A stretch of DNA of 64,000 bases from assembly GCA_031772625.1 (NCBI GenBank), contig CM062815.1, forward strand, positions 604,609,980 through 604,673,979, written 5' to 3'. The notes under the pieces were generated by a model. It was given only the letters and a program-made list of their open reading frames with translations, ran no database searches and was not told where the DNA came from. Of this stretch, positions 32,995 to 45,390 are shown piece by piece. A program made the translations under genes and the position numbers. The first letter of the stretch is position 1. Every line of letters begins with the position of its first letter. This DNA is from Pinus tabuliformis. Taxonomy: Eukaryota > Streptophyta > Pinopsida > Pinales > Pinaceae.

Positions 32995-34485
32995 GTCTCC
33001 TCCTTGTGCTTATTTCTGTCTGAAGTTGTCATGACTCACAACAAAAGATGAATTCTAGAGTTTTTCAATGCAATTTTAGTGTTTGACAACGGAGCGCAGC
33101 AATAGGGTAGAAATTATTAAATTAGGGCTTTAAATGAGGGCTTTATGGAAAAATTTAAATGAAAATCCCTATTTTGACAAATTCAAACAACAAAACTCAT
33201 TTCGCAAACCTAAAGCATCAACTTGTTGTTTTTTCCCTACATTGGAAATTTGAAAACACAGGTGCAGCAAGAAAGTGCAACGCATGGGTGGGGGAAGGTT
33301 TCTTGATACTATAGGGCAAAAAGAGCAAGGTTGTTGAAAATAGAGACCACTAATATGGAATTTTCAGGCTCCAGGATATATAGGTGGCAAGCAAAGTTTT
33401 GAATGTTTAACACAAGCAAAACAAAAAATGCAGTGATTGTGTGAAAGCACAGCGAATTCTCCAAGCGCAGTAAAGAAAACATAGCAAGATATGAATTCGA
33501 AGGTTGCGAGGTCATGTGAGAATTCTCCTCGATAGGAAAGGGTAATTTGGACAACATGCAGGACAAATCATTCAAGAAAATTAGGAATTGAAACCTGGAA
33601 GTGGTGATAACCACTTGGCTTGAAGAAGTACAACGACTGTGTGAAGGTGCAACACCTCCCCTACAGACTTAGTGCAATGAACTCCAAGTGATGTCCAGAA
33701 TGATTTTGATTAAATAAGAAATGGATCTCATGTTTCTTGGATGCTAGAATAAATTTTTGAACTTCCAAGATGAGCCAAACCCGCTTTCAAGAGCAATGAT
33801 TGTAATTTGAAACTCTAATCATGAAAACGCAGCAAAGGAAAAGTGCAGCATGTTTTCATAACCATTGTACTAGAGGCGATGTCATAGCACAATCTGATTT
33901 GACAACCTAACTGACTAAACTGACCCCACTTCTTTGTCCCAATGATGATAAGACATGACTCACTATGACCTCACTCATGATTTTGTATGAGACATTGACC
34001 CTAGACTCACTTAACTCAATATTTAGGGAATCAATGACTATCTTGGCATTATCACTCACACACTCTAACATAATTACATCAATAATGAAATATTACATTA
34101 TTTACAAAGACCAATAGCTTGATCTATAATAGATCATAGCAAAACCTTTACACATTTACCAAAATAAATTTAAAATACTAAACTTGTTTTTGACTTCTAT
34201 AATATAGGACACTAACATTGGCTCCAATGGGGATGGCATCCTCCTTGTGAGGTGCCAAGAACACCATAGACTAGTAACCTGACCACTGGGCTTTATTGAC
34301 TCTTGACTTGACACAAAACTGACTCATGACTAACTCATGACTTATTACATTCTGAAAAATGGCAATAATTCATCAAAATCTTAGGGCCTTCTCCTCAAGC
34401 TTCAAATTATGGTGACAGTTGCCCACACTTGCAATACTAAAAATTAGATGGCTATATACAATGAATTTAACATAACCAACGGATT
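32995..34485 (-). other. Element D spacer between integrase and ORF3
   Basis: About 1.5 kb, AT-rich, no supported gene. It has scattered GTGCAACGCATG- and GCAGCA-like words similar in style to those in LTRs of A and B, but no repeated LTR partner in the window. Confidence 0.4.
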
Positions 34486-35600
34486 TTAGGTAAAATAATG
34501 TTTGAGAAACTTGTCATTTATAGGCCCTTCAACAAGAAATTATCCTATCAAATCCTATAGAAAATATGTATTACGCCCATGGAAAGTTGCAATCTTGAAT
34601 GGTCCTTTCCAAAGATTTTAAAATTTGCAATGTTTACCTTTATCTTCATTCCTATCATCCCACTTAAGAACCATGTCACTAGCCTGGAAATATTCAACCT
34701 TTGTCCTCCAATAAAAAATATTCTTAATTTTATCTTGGATTGCTTGGGTATTGTTATACATTTCCTCCCTTGTTTTCTGCAATTGAATCATCTGATTTAT
34801 TCTTATTTTCAAGTCATTTGGTTCTGCATCTACTTCTTGCAACAAATTCATTACTAGAATTCCCAAGGAAGAAGGAAAAATAACATTTGTTCCATACACT
34901 AGTTGAAAAGGTGACATACCAATTGACTTCTTAGTGTTCACTCTATCAACCCACAGTGCATAGATCAATTTCTTGTGCCATGTTTTCTTATTTTCTTGCA
35001 ATAACTTCTTTATAATGTTCACCAAAATATTATTTGAAGACTCGGCTAAACCATTACCCTATGGGTAATATGTAGTAGAGTGACTAATTATAATATGATA
35101 TTTATGACAAAAATCAATCATTTTCTTGGAAATGAAAGCAACAACATTGTCAGTGATTATTCTACGAGGACAACCAAATCTTGAGAGGATATTTCCTTCC
35201 AGAAACTAAATGATGACTATGTTTGTTTCCTACCTAGTTGGTATTGCTTCTATCCACTTTGTAAAATAATTTGTGGTTGTTAACATCCATTTGTGCTAGG
35301 TTGAAGATGATGGATAGATTTCCCCAATGAAATTCAGACCCCATTGCTGTAAAGGTTCTTCAACTACAATTGGTTTTAGGAGTAAAGGGAAGATCTTCCT
35401 TTTTCCTTCAAAATTTTGACATTCATGGCAGTTTAAGACCCTTTTATAGACATTAGCAAACAAGGTTGGCCAGTAAAAACCAACCCTCAAAATTTTGTTA
35501 GTTGTGGCTTTCCAAAAATGGTGACCTCCACAATCCCCTTTGTGAAATTATTCCATAACCTTTTGTGCCTCATCCTCCAGTAAACAATTCAACAAGACAC
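34486..35600 (-). pseudogene. Element D integrase
   Basis: From about 35600 leftward: broken HHCC zinc segment (C-H-E-C near 35440), core with WGLNFIGEI, IITDN and GNGLAES, then the C-terminal domain with FQLVYG and a final LKHYF before the stop at 34486. The first catalytic Asp is Asn here, so the enzyme would be dead even without the many stops (for example at 34615 and 34560). Longest open pieces are 35490-35296 and 35025-34618. Confidence 0.85.
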
Positions 35601-36330
35601 CTCCTGAGTCTTTCCAATAGAGAAATTGATTCAAAATGCAAAATTTACAGCCTTCAATTTCATAAATATTTCCTTTGTTTTTGTCATCTCTAGAGGAGCC
35701 TGTAAATGTTGTAAAACATAAACTATATCAGCATACCATGGAGAGGAAAGAAACTTTTCAGATACTTGTTGAGAAGGTTCTGAATCATTTCCATCTGACA
35801 AACCAACTATGAAATTTATGTCCAATACACTCAGATTTGAATCAACCATCAATTTTGCCAATCCTTGACCCTTTATCAGCTTGGTAGGCTTGATCTCCAC
35901 ATCATACTCAAGAATAGTTTTATCCATCTGCCTCTTCTACCTTCAGGATTAGGTTGGGTTATAATATCTTTCACAACAACATTTGGGACATAAGAAATCA
36001 CATGTGAATGAAGCACATAAACTCTAAAATATTTCAAAGCTTTAACCAATGCATAAGCCTGCTTCTCCATAATATTGTATTTAAGAGAAGAATATCTCAA
36101 ACCCCTGCTAAAAAAGGTTATTGGTTGTTCATTACCTTGCTGATTTTTCTGCATAAGGACTGCTACAATTGTGTGTTCTGATGCAAAAGAGAAAATGATA
36201 AAATCTTTAGTATAATCTGGACTAGCTAAAATAGGAGCACTAGCCAAGGCCTATTTTACCTCATCAAAAGACTTCTTTGTTTCAAGTTTCTATCTCATTT
36301 CACTTTCATTTATCAACATGTTGGTTAAAA
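35601..36330 (-). pseudogene. Element D RNase H (linked to RT) and connection
   Basis: Open piece 36247-35876 shows the typical order: SPDYTKDF, a catalytic Asp replaced or shifted in the FSFASEHTIVAVLMQ strand, TFFSRGL, then the Glu in IMEKQAYALVKAL. After a frameshift near 35930 the linker towards integrase continues (35927-35631), including the SSPWYADIV motif common before integrase. Confidence 0.8.
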
Positions 36331-37290
36331 ACCTTATAATTTCTGCTAAGTTAGGAATGAACCTTCTCAAAAAATTAACTCTGCCCAAAAATGACTAAAC
36401 CTCATTCTTATTCCTTGGAATGTCAGTTTTTTTAATTTCAGCAATACTATTTGGATCAATTTTAATGCCATCATTTGAGATTATATGCCCCAAAAATTTC
36501 CCTTCCTCCATTACTAAATGTGACTTCTTTGGATTTAAGGATATGCCAAACCTTCTACATTTCTCAAAAACTTGTCTTAAATGTTACAAATGATCAAAAT
36601 CAGACTTTTAAAATATAGTGATATCATCAAGATAAACTACAATGAACTTATCCTTTTCATCAACAAATGCAATATCCATGGCCCTTTAAAAGGCGACCCC
36701 TAGATTCATTAACCCAAAGGTCATTGTGGCATACATAAAGGTTCCCCATAGTGTGATGAAGGTTGTATTTCCTTGATCATCAGGGTGCACCAAAATCTTA
36801 TTGTAACCTAAGAAACCATCAAGCATATATATCCTCTTAAAGCCAATTGCATTTTGCAATATATGGTCCATCTTAGGTAAGGGATAATTATCTTTAAGAG
36901 ACACCTTGTTGAGGTTTCTAAAATCAACATAAAGCCTTATCTCACCAATCTTCTTTCTTATAGGGACCAAATTAGAAAGCCATTTTGAAAACCTTAAAGG
37001 AACAATAATTTTTGCATCAAAAAATTTTCTCATTTCTTTTTCAATAAGAGGTAGCAACAAGGGGTTGGTTCTTCTCAACTTTTGTTTAAAAGGCTTTTGA
37101 TCCTTCTTTATTGGAATTGTATGTTGGATAATTCTCTTATCATACACTTTGAGGTCTTATATCCCCAAGCAAAAATATCTAGATATTCCTTCATGAGATT
37201 GAGGTATTTCTATCTATCTTCATGAGTTAAATATCATTAAAGCTTGATAATCTTAGGTTGTTATCATGTCCCTATATTGAAATCCTCTAC
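36331..37290 (-). pseudogene. Element D reverse transcriptase
   Basis: Open piece 37147-36686 has the fingers and palm: KKIGEIRLYVDFRNLNK, KDNYPLPKMD, the first catalytic residue in YMLDGFLGYN, and TLWGTF. After a stop at about 36684 the YLDD box lies near 36630, then LGHIIS and FLRRFIPN. Stops and frameshifts throughout. Confidence 0.87.
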
Positions 37291-37494
37291 TTCAATTTTA
37301 GTGGGAACTACTTTGGGATTCTTTGCTACATTATTCTGATCAAATAACTTCTTAAAAGTAACCAACCCTTTCAAAATTATATTATTATTTATTTGTATAA
37401 CCTCCATATATGTCATTTGATTTTAAAAATCATCTAAATTTGAACCCAAAACCCATTGTTCATCGTCATCAAAACGATTTTCGTCATCTATGTG

Positions 37495-38226
37495 CTAATT
37501 GGAAAATTCCTCAATGGTTTGAAAAAAATTATCAAGTTCCTTGTCATATTTTAACACTTGCCAATATTTTACATTATCTGGGACTATTGGTCTATGTTTG
37601 ACTTCTATTTCATACTTCCTATTGGGATAGATAGGAATCTTAAACACACTAGCTGAGGTGGCCAATGCATCAGCTATCATATTCTACTCTCTAGAAATCA
37701 AAGATAAATCATATTATGAAAATAGTTGTAGCATTTATAGGAGAACATTCCTATAGGCCCTCATCCTAGGGTGTTTAGTTTGATACACACATTTAATCTT
37801 ATCGATAATTAGCTCTGAATCCCCATGGACTGAAATCCTCTTTTCTCCCAAGTCTTTCAAAGTCTATAATCCCAAAATTAACGCTTCATACTCGGTCACA
37901 TTGTTTGTACATTCAAAGGCTAACTTGAAAGAGCATAACTTTGACTTGTCCACCTTTGGGCTTATTTTCCACACATCGGATATAGCCCCTTCTTTACTAA
38001 CTTCTCCATCAAAATCTATGTTCCAAATACCATTATCATCTTCTTTGTGTTTTGATTTTGTTCCGTGCAATTCACCTTCTTTCTCCTCTAATAAGATGTC
38101 CCTGTTTTGACTATCTTCCTCCAAACGCAAATCATTATACAATATAAAAGAATCCATATCAAAATGAACTGAATAAATAGGATGGTTATTAGGCCTTTCC
38201 TTGCCACTTACCATGTATTTCATCAA
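37495..38226 (-). pseudogene. Element D extra RNase H (between protease and RT)
   Basis: All catalytic positions of an RNase H can be found reading leftward: Asp in IDFDGEVS, Glu in NNVTEYEALILGL, Asp in HGDSELIIDKI, Asp in MIADALATSAS, with KHPRMRAY between. Stops at about 37866 and 37700 break it. Unlike B, this extra domain lies upstream of RT. This matches the dual-RNase-H Tat lineage in content, with a different order. Confidence 0.78.
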
Positions 38227-38229
38227 GGT

Positions 38230-38900
38230 TTCTCTGTACTATCTCCTTTGTTTTCCAAAAACAGAAATTGTGGCATATTACATACCCATCTATAAAGTAC
38301 ATTTCAATTTTTCAGCCCATGACCTTGATAAAAGCATAATGAAATTTGGAGGAATAATAACAACTATATCCATCACTAGGATTTTTTCTGGAATTTGAGT
38401 GAGAGATACAACCAAATCCTTGATTAAACCCAAAAATTTAACCTTACTCAAATCAAAGGAAAAGATATCTTTATATGGCCTTCTTATGTCAAAACCAAGC
38501 TTACCCACAATAACCTTTGGCATTTGGTTATGTGATCCACCTAAGTCTAACATTGCATTATGTAGAATCAAATCATGCACATTCAAGTTGACACAAAAAA
38601 GTGGGACATCTCCATATTGAGAATCTCCATCAACCTTTGGACCAACCAGAAGTTCAAGATGATCATCATTCAAGTTAACAGTGTCTAAAACATCTCCTAT
38701 CTTTAGTGCTTTGACAATTTGACGCTTGTATGACTCATTCTTGATCAGTTCATTAAATGGAATAGATATTTTGATTTTAGATATTTAATTTTCTAAACTA
38801 AAAGAAGATTGACCTTTCTCTACCTCTTTGATGGTTGTGTCTTTCTTTTCAAGAATCTCTTTTGGAGAATCGACTTTCTTCTAGCTAGAAGTAGGTGCAT
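38230..38900 (-). pseudogene. Element D aspartic protease
   Basis: Open piece 38673-38290: the active-site loop reads MLDLGGSHN (Asp-x-Gly with Leu in place of Thr/Ser) and the second half carries PPNFIMLLSRSWAEKL, a form typical of Tat-like proteases. A Lys-rich linker precedes it. Confidence 0.75.
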
Positions 38901-39049
38901 CAGCTTGACCTTTCTTTGGAGGATTTACTGGAACCTTTACGTTTCTCAAGTTATATTGTCTTTTTACTTCCATGATTTCATTCTGGTACGCCTTCTTGTA
39001 ATATTCTGGTTCCATATGCATGATATCTTCTTGTGGCTAAGAGAATAAT

Positions 39050-40061
39050 TATTGTTCTTCTTTTATCGAAAATATTGTGTCCTCTTCTTCACCAAAATAA
39101 TGTATTTGATCTTCATCTTTTGTTTTTTCTTCATCTTCTACAAAATTCACTTGGAAAGGAGGTCTAATTTGTTGATGATCTCCTTGATTTCCCTGTTCTC
39201 TTTTCTTTATTTAAACTTGAGGCCTCTAAAAATTTGGATTTCTTACTTGAGGAGGTGTCTGTTGTTCTCTACCAACATCCTTGTTCTCTAAATTCAATTC
39301 CACCAACTTTTCCACTATTTTCACCATGACATACAACTTGATATCTGATGAATATGAAGCCTCCTCTTTAACTCCTCTTTTTTCAGCTTTCATTTTGGCC
39401 TTTCTTTTCAACAGATTCGCTTCCACTCCAACAACATTTTTCTACATATCCTCCAAAGTGGTTGGATTCCTTTCCCTAAGCTGATAGGAAAGATCAACGT
39501 CACATCTGGGTAATGGAGAAAAGCCAACCCTACAGGGGGTTTGATTTTAGCCCGTATTGAATTATACACTTCATTAAATCTTACTGAAAAATCCTGGACT
39601 GATTCTCCTGGAGCCCTTTTCAAGTTTTCATACTCAGCTAATATTTGTAGAGGGTTCTTCTTTACTTCCCATCTGGCAAGGAAACTTTGTTCAAGCTGCT
39701 AGAAATTGACAATACTTGTAGTTGGTAGACTTCTAAACCATTTCTTGACCTCTCCCGAAAAACTCTGAGAAAAAAGTCTCAATTTAGCATCCTCATGGTC
39801 TACCTCTTCTAGGTCTATGAAATCATTCAACTTATCAAGGTGTTGTTGTGTTGTAATAACTCCTGTACCATTGAACTGAGGCAAGCATTGACCATAATTT
39901 TGTGGCAAATCATGTAATGGACCTTGTAGATTCAATGGAGCATAACGGGCATCCATGACTATATAAGATGGACTTCTACGGACTTTTGGGATCTAAAATG
40001 AGGATGAGGGAGGTAAGGAGATTGATGTTTGAACAATTAATGAGGAAGGAGGGGTAAAAAC
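39050..40061 (-). pseudogene. Element D gag, main part
   Basis: From the F junction leftward the frame runs through a Pro/Ser-rich stretch, MDARYAPL, then the gag core: FIDLEEVDHEDAKLRLF, KKWFRSLP, and after a stop at 39697, ARWEVKKNPLQIL and FSVRFNEVY. One frameshift near 39480 leads to a Lys/Glu-rich tail. I see no zinc knuckle. Its N-terminal part is at 57748-58484. Confidence 0.82.
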
Positions 40062-40118
40062 TGGTGTGCCCCAATATTGTAGCAATAATGCTGCAACTCC
40101 TGGAACTCCCTTCTTTAA
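40062..40118 (-). repeat. Element F 3' LTR, terminal fragment
   Basis: Reverse complement of the last 57 bp of the LTR, matching 55624-55680. It ends where element E begins. Confidence 0.83.
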
Positions 40119-40809
40119 ATGTCATTTCTAAACATCCCGTAGAAAATACAGAACATCCTATAGAACCCCTCCAGACTTCCTGTAGAAGCTCACGAACACG
40201 GTTTCTTTATAGCCAAACTTTGTGAAACTCTCTAGAAGGGTGCTAGGGAACCCTTAGGCCCTCTTTGACCCTTCCCAACCATCTGCAAGTATTTCCTCTC
40301 GCCAATCCACCTCTGCACAGTCAAAACCAGTTAAAAGCACATGCATGATAATTCTAACAACTTATTCAAAAATACAAAAAGATGTTTTTTTTCAGATGTC
40401 ACTGTAGAAGTAGCTTAGACACATGCATTTTACCTTCTTAGAAGTCAATGGCATCTCTTTCAGTAGCTTGCATCCTCTTTCTTGCATCAGTAGGGCTAGC
40501 TAGTAAAATTAGGGTTTGCTAGGGTTTACATTTCCTTTTACCTTTCCATTTTCTTTCTGCAAGTAGATTAGCCTTCTTTGAGTTAGCTTTCGTCCATCAG
40601 TTAAAAAGCTTCTTCTAAGAGCTCATAGAAGTTGGCTTAAGCTCCTAGCGGACTTGTGCCAGCTGACCAAGTGATAGCCGCGGCAAGAGCTAGTACTTAT
40701 GCATACAACACCGTCGCTTCCAAGTTTGTTACGAACTACCGGGTTGATAAAATTAAAGAAGGGAGTTTCAGGAGTTGCAGCATTATTGCTGCAATACTGG
40801 GGCCCACAA
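40119..40809 (+). repeat. Element E LTR, 3' part at the left end
   Basis: Starts abruptly inside the LTR (ATGTCATTTCTAAACATCC) and ends GGGCCCACAA. Reverse matches are 55624-56320 and 48032-48640. Confidence 0.85.
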
Positions 40810-40815
40810 TCTTTT

Positions 40816-40833
40816 TGGCGTCGTTGCCGGGGA
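40816..40833 (+). other. Element E primer-binding site
   Basis: TGGCGTCGTTGCCGGGGA, a few bases after the LTR end. This is the Athila-type PBS, described for those elements as tRNA-Asp. Confidence 0.8.
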
Positions 40834-41382
40834 AGCGTCAAAGTATTGGTGATTGCTGCTTTTCTTCTATTTTCCACTACAACCTTCTGCTAAGTAGTTT
40901 ATTTCATTTCCATTATGCAATTTTGTTTATGCAAAAGTAGATTAGCATTTCCCGCTTTCATAGATTAGCATTTCAATTCTATAATTTCATTTCTGCAAGC
41001 GTAGATTAGCATTTCAATTCCGCAAGCGTAGCCTAGCATTTCATTCCTGCAATTTCATTTGAGCAAAATAGATTAGTCCTTTCCTGCTTTCATTTCAATT
41101 CCACATTTTCAGTTCAGCAAGATAGTTAGTTGCAGTTCAATCTATTTTAGTTTTGTAGGTACAAGCAGAAAAAAAGAAAAAAATCAACCAAAAAGATTTC
41201 CTTTCCTGCCTTGTAGGAGTAGAGATAATTCAGAAAAATGATTGCACAACACCCCCACTACTTAACACAGCCAACCTTATCTCTTCTTTGATGGCTGTGA
41301 TTAAAGAACCCTTAGGTGGACAGCAAGACATATTTGAAGAACCTCAAGGGAAGAAGAAGAAGAAAACATTCCTCTGGAGCAA
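40834..41382 (+). other. Element E leader
   Basis: No gene. It contains an irregular direct repeat of about 30 bp built on GTAGATTAGCATTTC (40934-41050), also present reversed in F (55400-55500). Confidence 0.5.
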
Positions 41383-42639
41383 ATGGCTACAAGAAGAAAT
41401 GTTGGGAGCAGTACCTTATCCAAAAACGAATTTGCAAATCAGATGGAAGATTTCAAGAGCGAGATGAGGCAGTTTCTTGCCATGCCACTGGATACCTTGC
41501 AGATCCAAAGGAAACAAGAGGAATCCAAGAGGGCTTTGGCCATCTTTTGTCCCAGGTGCACTAGAAAGCATCCTAGGAGTAGATGTCCATTGCACTCTAT
41601 AGAAGTGTGTTTTGTCTGTGAAGAAGACCATCCTACGAATCAATGCCCTTCCTTGCCCGGACTTAAAGCTGCATATCAGAAAGCCAAAGGAGTCACTGAA
41701 CCACTCTATTTCATAAACCAAAGGAGGCCACATGGACCCGGAACTTACCAGGAGGGAATGTAAGGGACATACCAGACCCATTATAACCCCTATCAAGCCA
41801 CTTCCATGCCGTCTTGGGGTCCCCCTACTCATCCTTCCTGGTCCACACCCCCTCCTTGGTCGTATCCTCCTCAGTACCATGCTTCTCCAGTTGCTCATTC
41901 ATTTCACTCTTATGCTCAGCCACAGCCTCAGTGGAATGCACCTCATCAGGAGTGGAGGCCCCAGTACAACTCTCCTCCCACTCCTTTGCCTCCACCACCT
42001 GCCCAACCACAACCCCATCCACATCCATCTCAAATATACACCCCCACTCAACTACCTATACCACCATTTCCAAACTTGCACATTGCAATGGCTCAACCCA
42101 TTTGCAAAGCTGAGGCACAACATGTCCAAATGACTCCTCTTGAGCTCAAAGATATTCACCATAGCTCAGGAAGAGTATTGCAAAAAAGAGATTATCCTGA
42201 AAGCATTGAAGGACCATATCCAGCAAAAGAAGATTCCAAAGAGGAGATCAAAAAACCATGGGCTGCACTGGATGAAGAGAAGACATCAGAATCAGAGATC
42301 GAGAGAGTTCCCTCATGGTTACCATCAAATCCTCCATGTATTCAAGAGAAAACTCAGCAAAAAGAGGAAGATGTGAAGGTCATGATAGAAGAAGATATGG
42401 AGAATGATCCAGATCAGCAAAAGGACCAAGGATATCAGAGCTATATTGAGATATGGTTCCAGACGGTCACTAAGTTGCAACAATACTCTCTTCCTCAGCT
42501 ATGTTTGATCCCTTCAAAGTCAAATCATTTGGTCTCTGAAATCCGGATACCTGTCAAAGCATGCATTTCGAGCCTCCACATCATTTTATCTCTAATCTCG
42601 ATGTGCACATGGCTCCATTGGAAGTATTCTTATACTTGA
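41383..42639 (+). pseudogene. Element E gag C-terminal ORF with two zinc knuckles
   Basis: One frame with a single stop (TAA at 41761-41763). Near residues 60-90 are two knuckles, CPRCTRKHPRSRC and CFVCEEDHPTNQC, the same CX2CX3HX4C form as in A and B. A Pro/Gln/His-rich stretch (41806-42090) and an acidic Glu/Lys-rich tail follow. The gag core that should come first is missing. It is kept, with the same layout, in F (53954-54991), so the shortened form was the one that amplified. RNA binding is the likely role. Confidence 0.75.
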
Positions 42640-42714
42640 AAATGATTTTGTTTTTCAAGTAGGGTAGGGTAGAAAAAAAAAAAAATTAAAATAGGAGGAA
42701 AATAAAAATCTAAG

Positions 42715-42886
42715 GTGAAAACCTCCTCGGAGGCGCCTCAGATTGGCTCATTGATTGAAAACCTCCATGAGGCGGTCAATGGGTTGGAAAAAAAGAGAAA
42801 AGAAAAGAGAATAAGATCCTTGGGTGAAAACCTCCCTTGGAGGCGCCTAGGGCAGGCAATTAGGGTGAAAACCTCCATGAGGCGCC
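42715..42886 (+). repeat. Four-copy hairpin repeat in element E
   Basis: Unit GTGAAAACCTCC-N-GAGGCGCC at about 42715-42739, 42755-42774, 42823-42847 and 42865-42886. In each, CCTC pairs with GAGG over a 3-5 nt loop. It lies just downstream of the gag stop. Copies are kept in F at 53532-53706. Confidence 0.7.
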
Positions 42887-42959
42887 CTAGTTGTTTTCAA
42901 AAAAAAAAAGAAAAAGCAAGAAGAAAAGACAAAAAGAAAAATAAACCTAATTTCTATTG

Positions 42960-44461
42960 AGTAATTTCAGGTTGCAAGAAGGACATTGCAGGTCAGGAGG
43001 ATCGCTCAAGACAAAGACAAAGGAAGTTCTATGCCTTCTACAGGAAGTTCTGTGTCTTCTACAGGAAGCCTACAAACAAGCCAAAATCGATCTCCGAAGA
43101 GGACCAGAAGGCTAGGAATATGTCCATGAGGCCTTCAAGCATCCATGTTTCCATCCCTCACCCTTCTCCGTCATTTTTTCCATCTCATTGTGCTTCTTTC
43201 CTAAAAACAGCGTGTTCTACAAGAAGTTCCTGTAGAAATTACAGGATTTCTACAGGAAGCTAGAAATGGATTTCAAAAAGGTAGTTTGGCGAACATGATA
43301 GCTTCCTCAAGGGTTCAGAAGTCCTCTTACAATCTTCAAACTCCTCCTCCATCATCTCCATGCCTGCATCACAGCCCAAGCTCATTTTTTCTTACCATCC
43401 AAAAAATTGTAGAATGCTTGGAAGCAAAAATACATCGTGCTGAAATTTGTTTTTTCCCTAGCTTGAAAACCGTGCATCCATTTGCAAAACCGTTTTACGG
43501 GGAGTTGTATAGGGATGATGGCAACATGCCCGAGTAATTTCAGCCAATTTCGGTGCACGATTTCCAAGAAACTAGCGTCCATCACCTTCTGCCAATTTTT
43601 CATTTTCTCCCTATCCGCGCATCCATTTCAAAACCTGTTTCATGGGGAGATGCATATAGGTGATAGTAACCTACCCAAGCAGTTTTAGCTGACTCCGATG
43701 CACGGTTTCCGAGAAATTGATCTCTGTAATATTCAGCCATTTTCCATTTTTCTCGAAATCTGTGCATCCATTGATCACAATTTTGCTATGGAATTTTCAT
43801 AATGATGAGAGGAACATGCTCAGAAAGTTTCAGATCGATCCGGTCTATCGTTCGGGAGCAATGGAAAAAACAAGTTTCTGTCCCGTGAAAATTCAGCGTC
43901 AACAGCATGAGGGTGCAAATCTGAACGTGAAGCCAGCTCCTACAGCATGGATCCGACCAGAGGATACCTGCACAAGAAAAATATCCATGAATCAGCCACC
44001 AAGCCATCATGCAACCACAGAAACAAATGCATGCAGCAGCAAAAAGGACCCAGCAACACGTCGACTTACAGGTATGCGTCTAAACCAGTTCCTCTATTTG
44101 CATCAATATGATTCAAAAGTGCTTAAACGAATGAAATGGTGGGATTAAGCCAGGAATCTAGAAAAGCTAACCCAACAGTGCCTTCTCTAGCGCTCAGCCA
44201 GAAATCATGCAATATACGTGGACAGTCGACTCACGTGAAAATTAAAAAAACAGGGAGTGTTGGCCGTTTGAACTCCAGTGCAACTGATCAAGAAGAGAAC
44301 ATGCAGTTCATGATAGCACTGCAGTCTGCATGTGGCCACGTACCCCTGGCCACTTCACTCCCTCACCACGAATCACGCCGTAATTAAAAAATGCTTGGCT
44401 GACTCTCACCATCCGCTTATTCATTTGCACGTGTAACGTTCTTAGCCGAAGTACACGTCCT
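42960..44461 (+). other. Element E, gene-free interior
   Basis: No supported ORF. Rich in the TTCTACAGGAAG motif (43036-43072, 43210-43260) and in GTTTTACGGGG/GATGATGGCAAC-type repeats spaced about 100 bp at 43490-43810. Confidence 0.5.
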
Positions 44462-45087
44462 TTGCTCCCACAATTTGTTAACCTGTCGTCCTCCACCAAG
44501 CTTTTCGGCCTGTTTCAAAGTTCTCCCGTGTACCGAGCTCGTTCAGAGGCGCAGGGACATCCTACAGAAGCCAGCAAGAAATTCTACAGGAAGTACGGCA
44601 TAGCCTTCCGAAACAGAGAAGCCTGGTTTTTCTTCGACAAATTTGGAGTCCCGAGAAAGGTAGGATCGAAAACACTCTTTCATGCATGATATACTCCAAA
44701 AAGGTGATGAATTGAGCCAATATTCTCCTCCACAGTTCTTGTTAAAACATTTTTTCTCTTGTAGAAAAGATAAAGCACTGTGAGGGCTAGCCTGTACATA
44801 AAAACAATTTGAAGTTGCACGTTTGTATGTATGTTGGGAGTAAAAATTGAAGTGTTGTACCCTGTCTGTGGAAACCTAAGTCTTCCTGTTATACACGGAC
44901 GACCGAGTATTTGGGCAGCAAAAGTCTTGAAACCAGGGAATTATTGTTCATTGATATCAAACAGACGAGGAATTCTTCCTTGAGTCCAGGGGGAAACCAT
45001 AAACAACATTTCCTTTTCTGACCAAAGCATAAGAAAAAGGGAGCACTCTCACCATGCCAGGGGGATTCATAATTCAACATTATCCAT
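44462..45087 (+). other. Element E, possible N-terminal remnant of the ORF3-like gene
   Basis: A short open stretch ending 44689 is rich in Phe, Arg and Lys. The matching part of F is also partly open (51652-51834 on the other strand is a shadow). Coding status is uncertain. Confidence 0.25.
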
Positions 45088-45390
45088 GGTTATCATTTCA
45101 GGTTGCTGTGTGAACTTAGACATGGAATTGATTCACCTCTAGAAAAGAAGTTAAGCATTCCCTATTTTCTTCTGCAGTCATTAAGTGAATGTGCCACAAA
45201 AATGAATGAAGGGATTCCAGACCAGTTGGCCCATCATGGGCTCATCAAATTATTAGTAGAAGACGCCTTGCACACCTACACTGTCCCCATATCATGGGAA
45301 ATCTCCCGAAACATGTCTCGGGATGACAATATCAGAGTTTTGGCCAAAAATATCACCCCATCCAGCAGTGAGGAAGAAAGAACACATTGA
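45076..45390 (+). pseudogene. Element E ORF3-like module
   Basis: Contains YHFRLL, then a helix with PYFLLQSLS, then HHGLIKLLVEDAL and a polar tail, about 100 residues. The first half aligns by eye with ORF3 of element D near 32570-32480. The module is kept nearly unchanged in F (50937-51240), which suggests that it was useful to the element, or was amplified recently. It lies between gag and the 3' LTR, where pol has been lost. Function unknown. Confidence 0.6.

Larger units (their letters stand above)
32315..40061 (-). mobile_element. Element D, central piece (gag to ORF3)
   Basis: Minus-strand Ty3/gypsy coding block, right to left: gag, protease, extra RNase H, RT, RNase H, integrase, ORF3. 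Bounded by the TSD of C on the left and that of F on the right (AAAAC at 40057-40061 against TAAAC at 57748-57752). Stops and frameshifts are frequent; this is the oldest element in the window. Confidence 0.85.

Noticed and set aside
34205-34225. PBS-like TTGGCTCCAATGGGGA on the plus strand in the spacer of D
   Set aside because: Resembles the A/B type PBS with a three-base gap, but no LTR pair, no TSD and no interior could be placed around it.
41806-42640. Pro/Gln-rich ORF as a host extensin-like or RNA-binding protein
   Set aside because: It is in frame with zinc knuckles after a single stop and is repeated in F at the same place, so it is gag.
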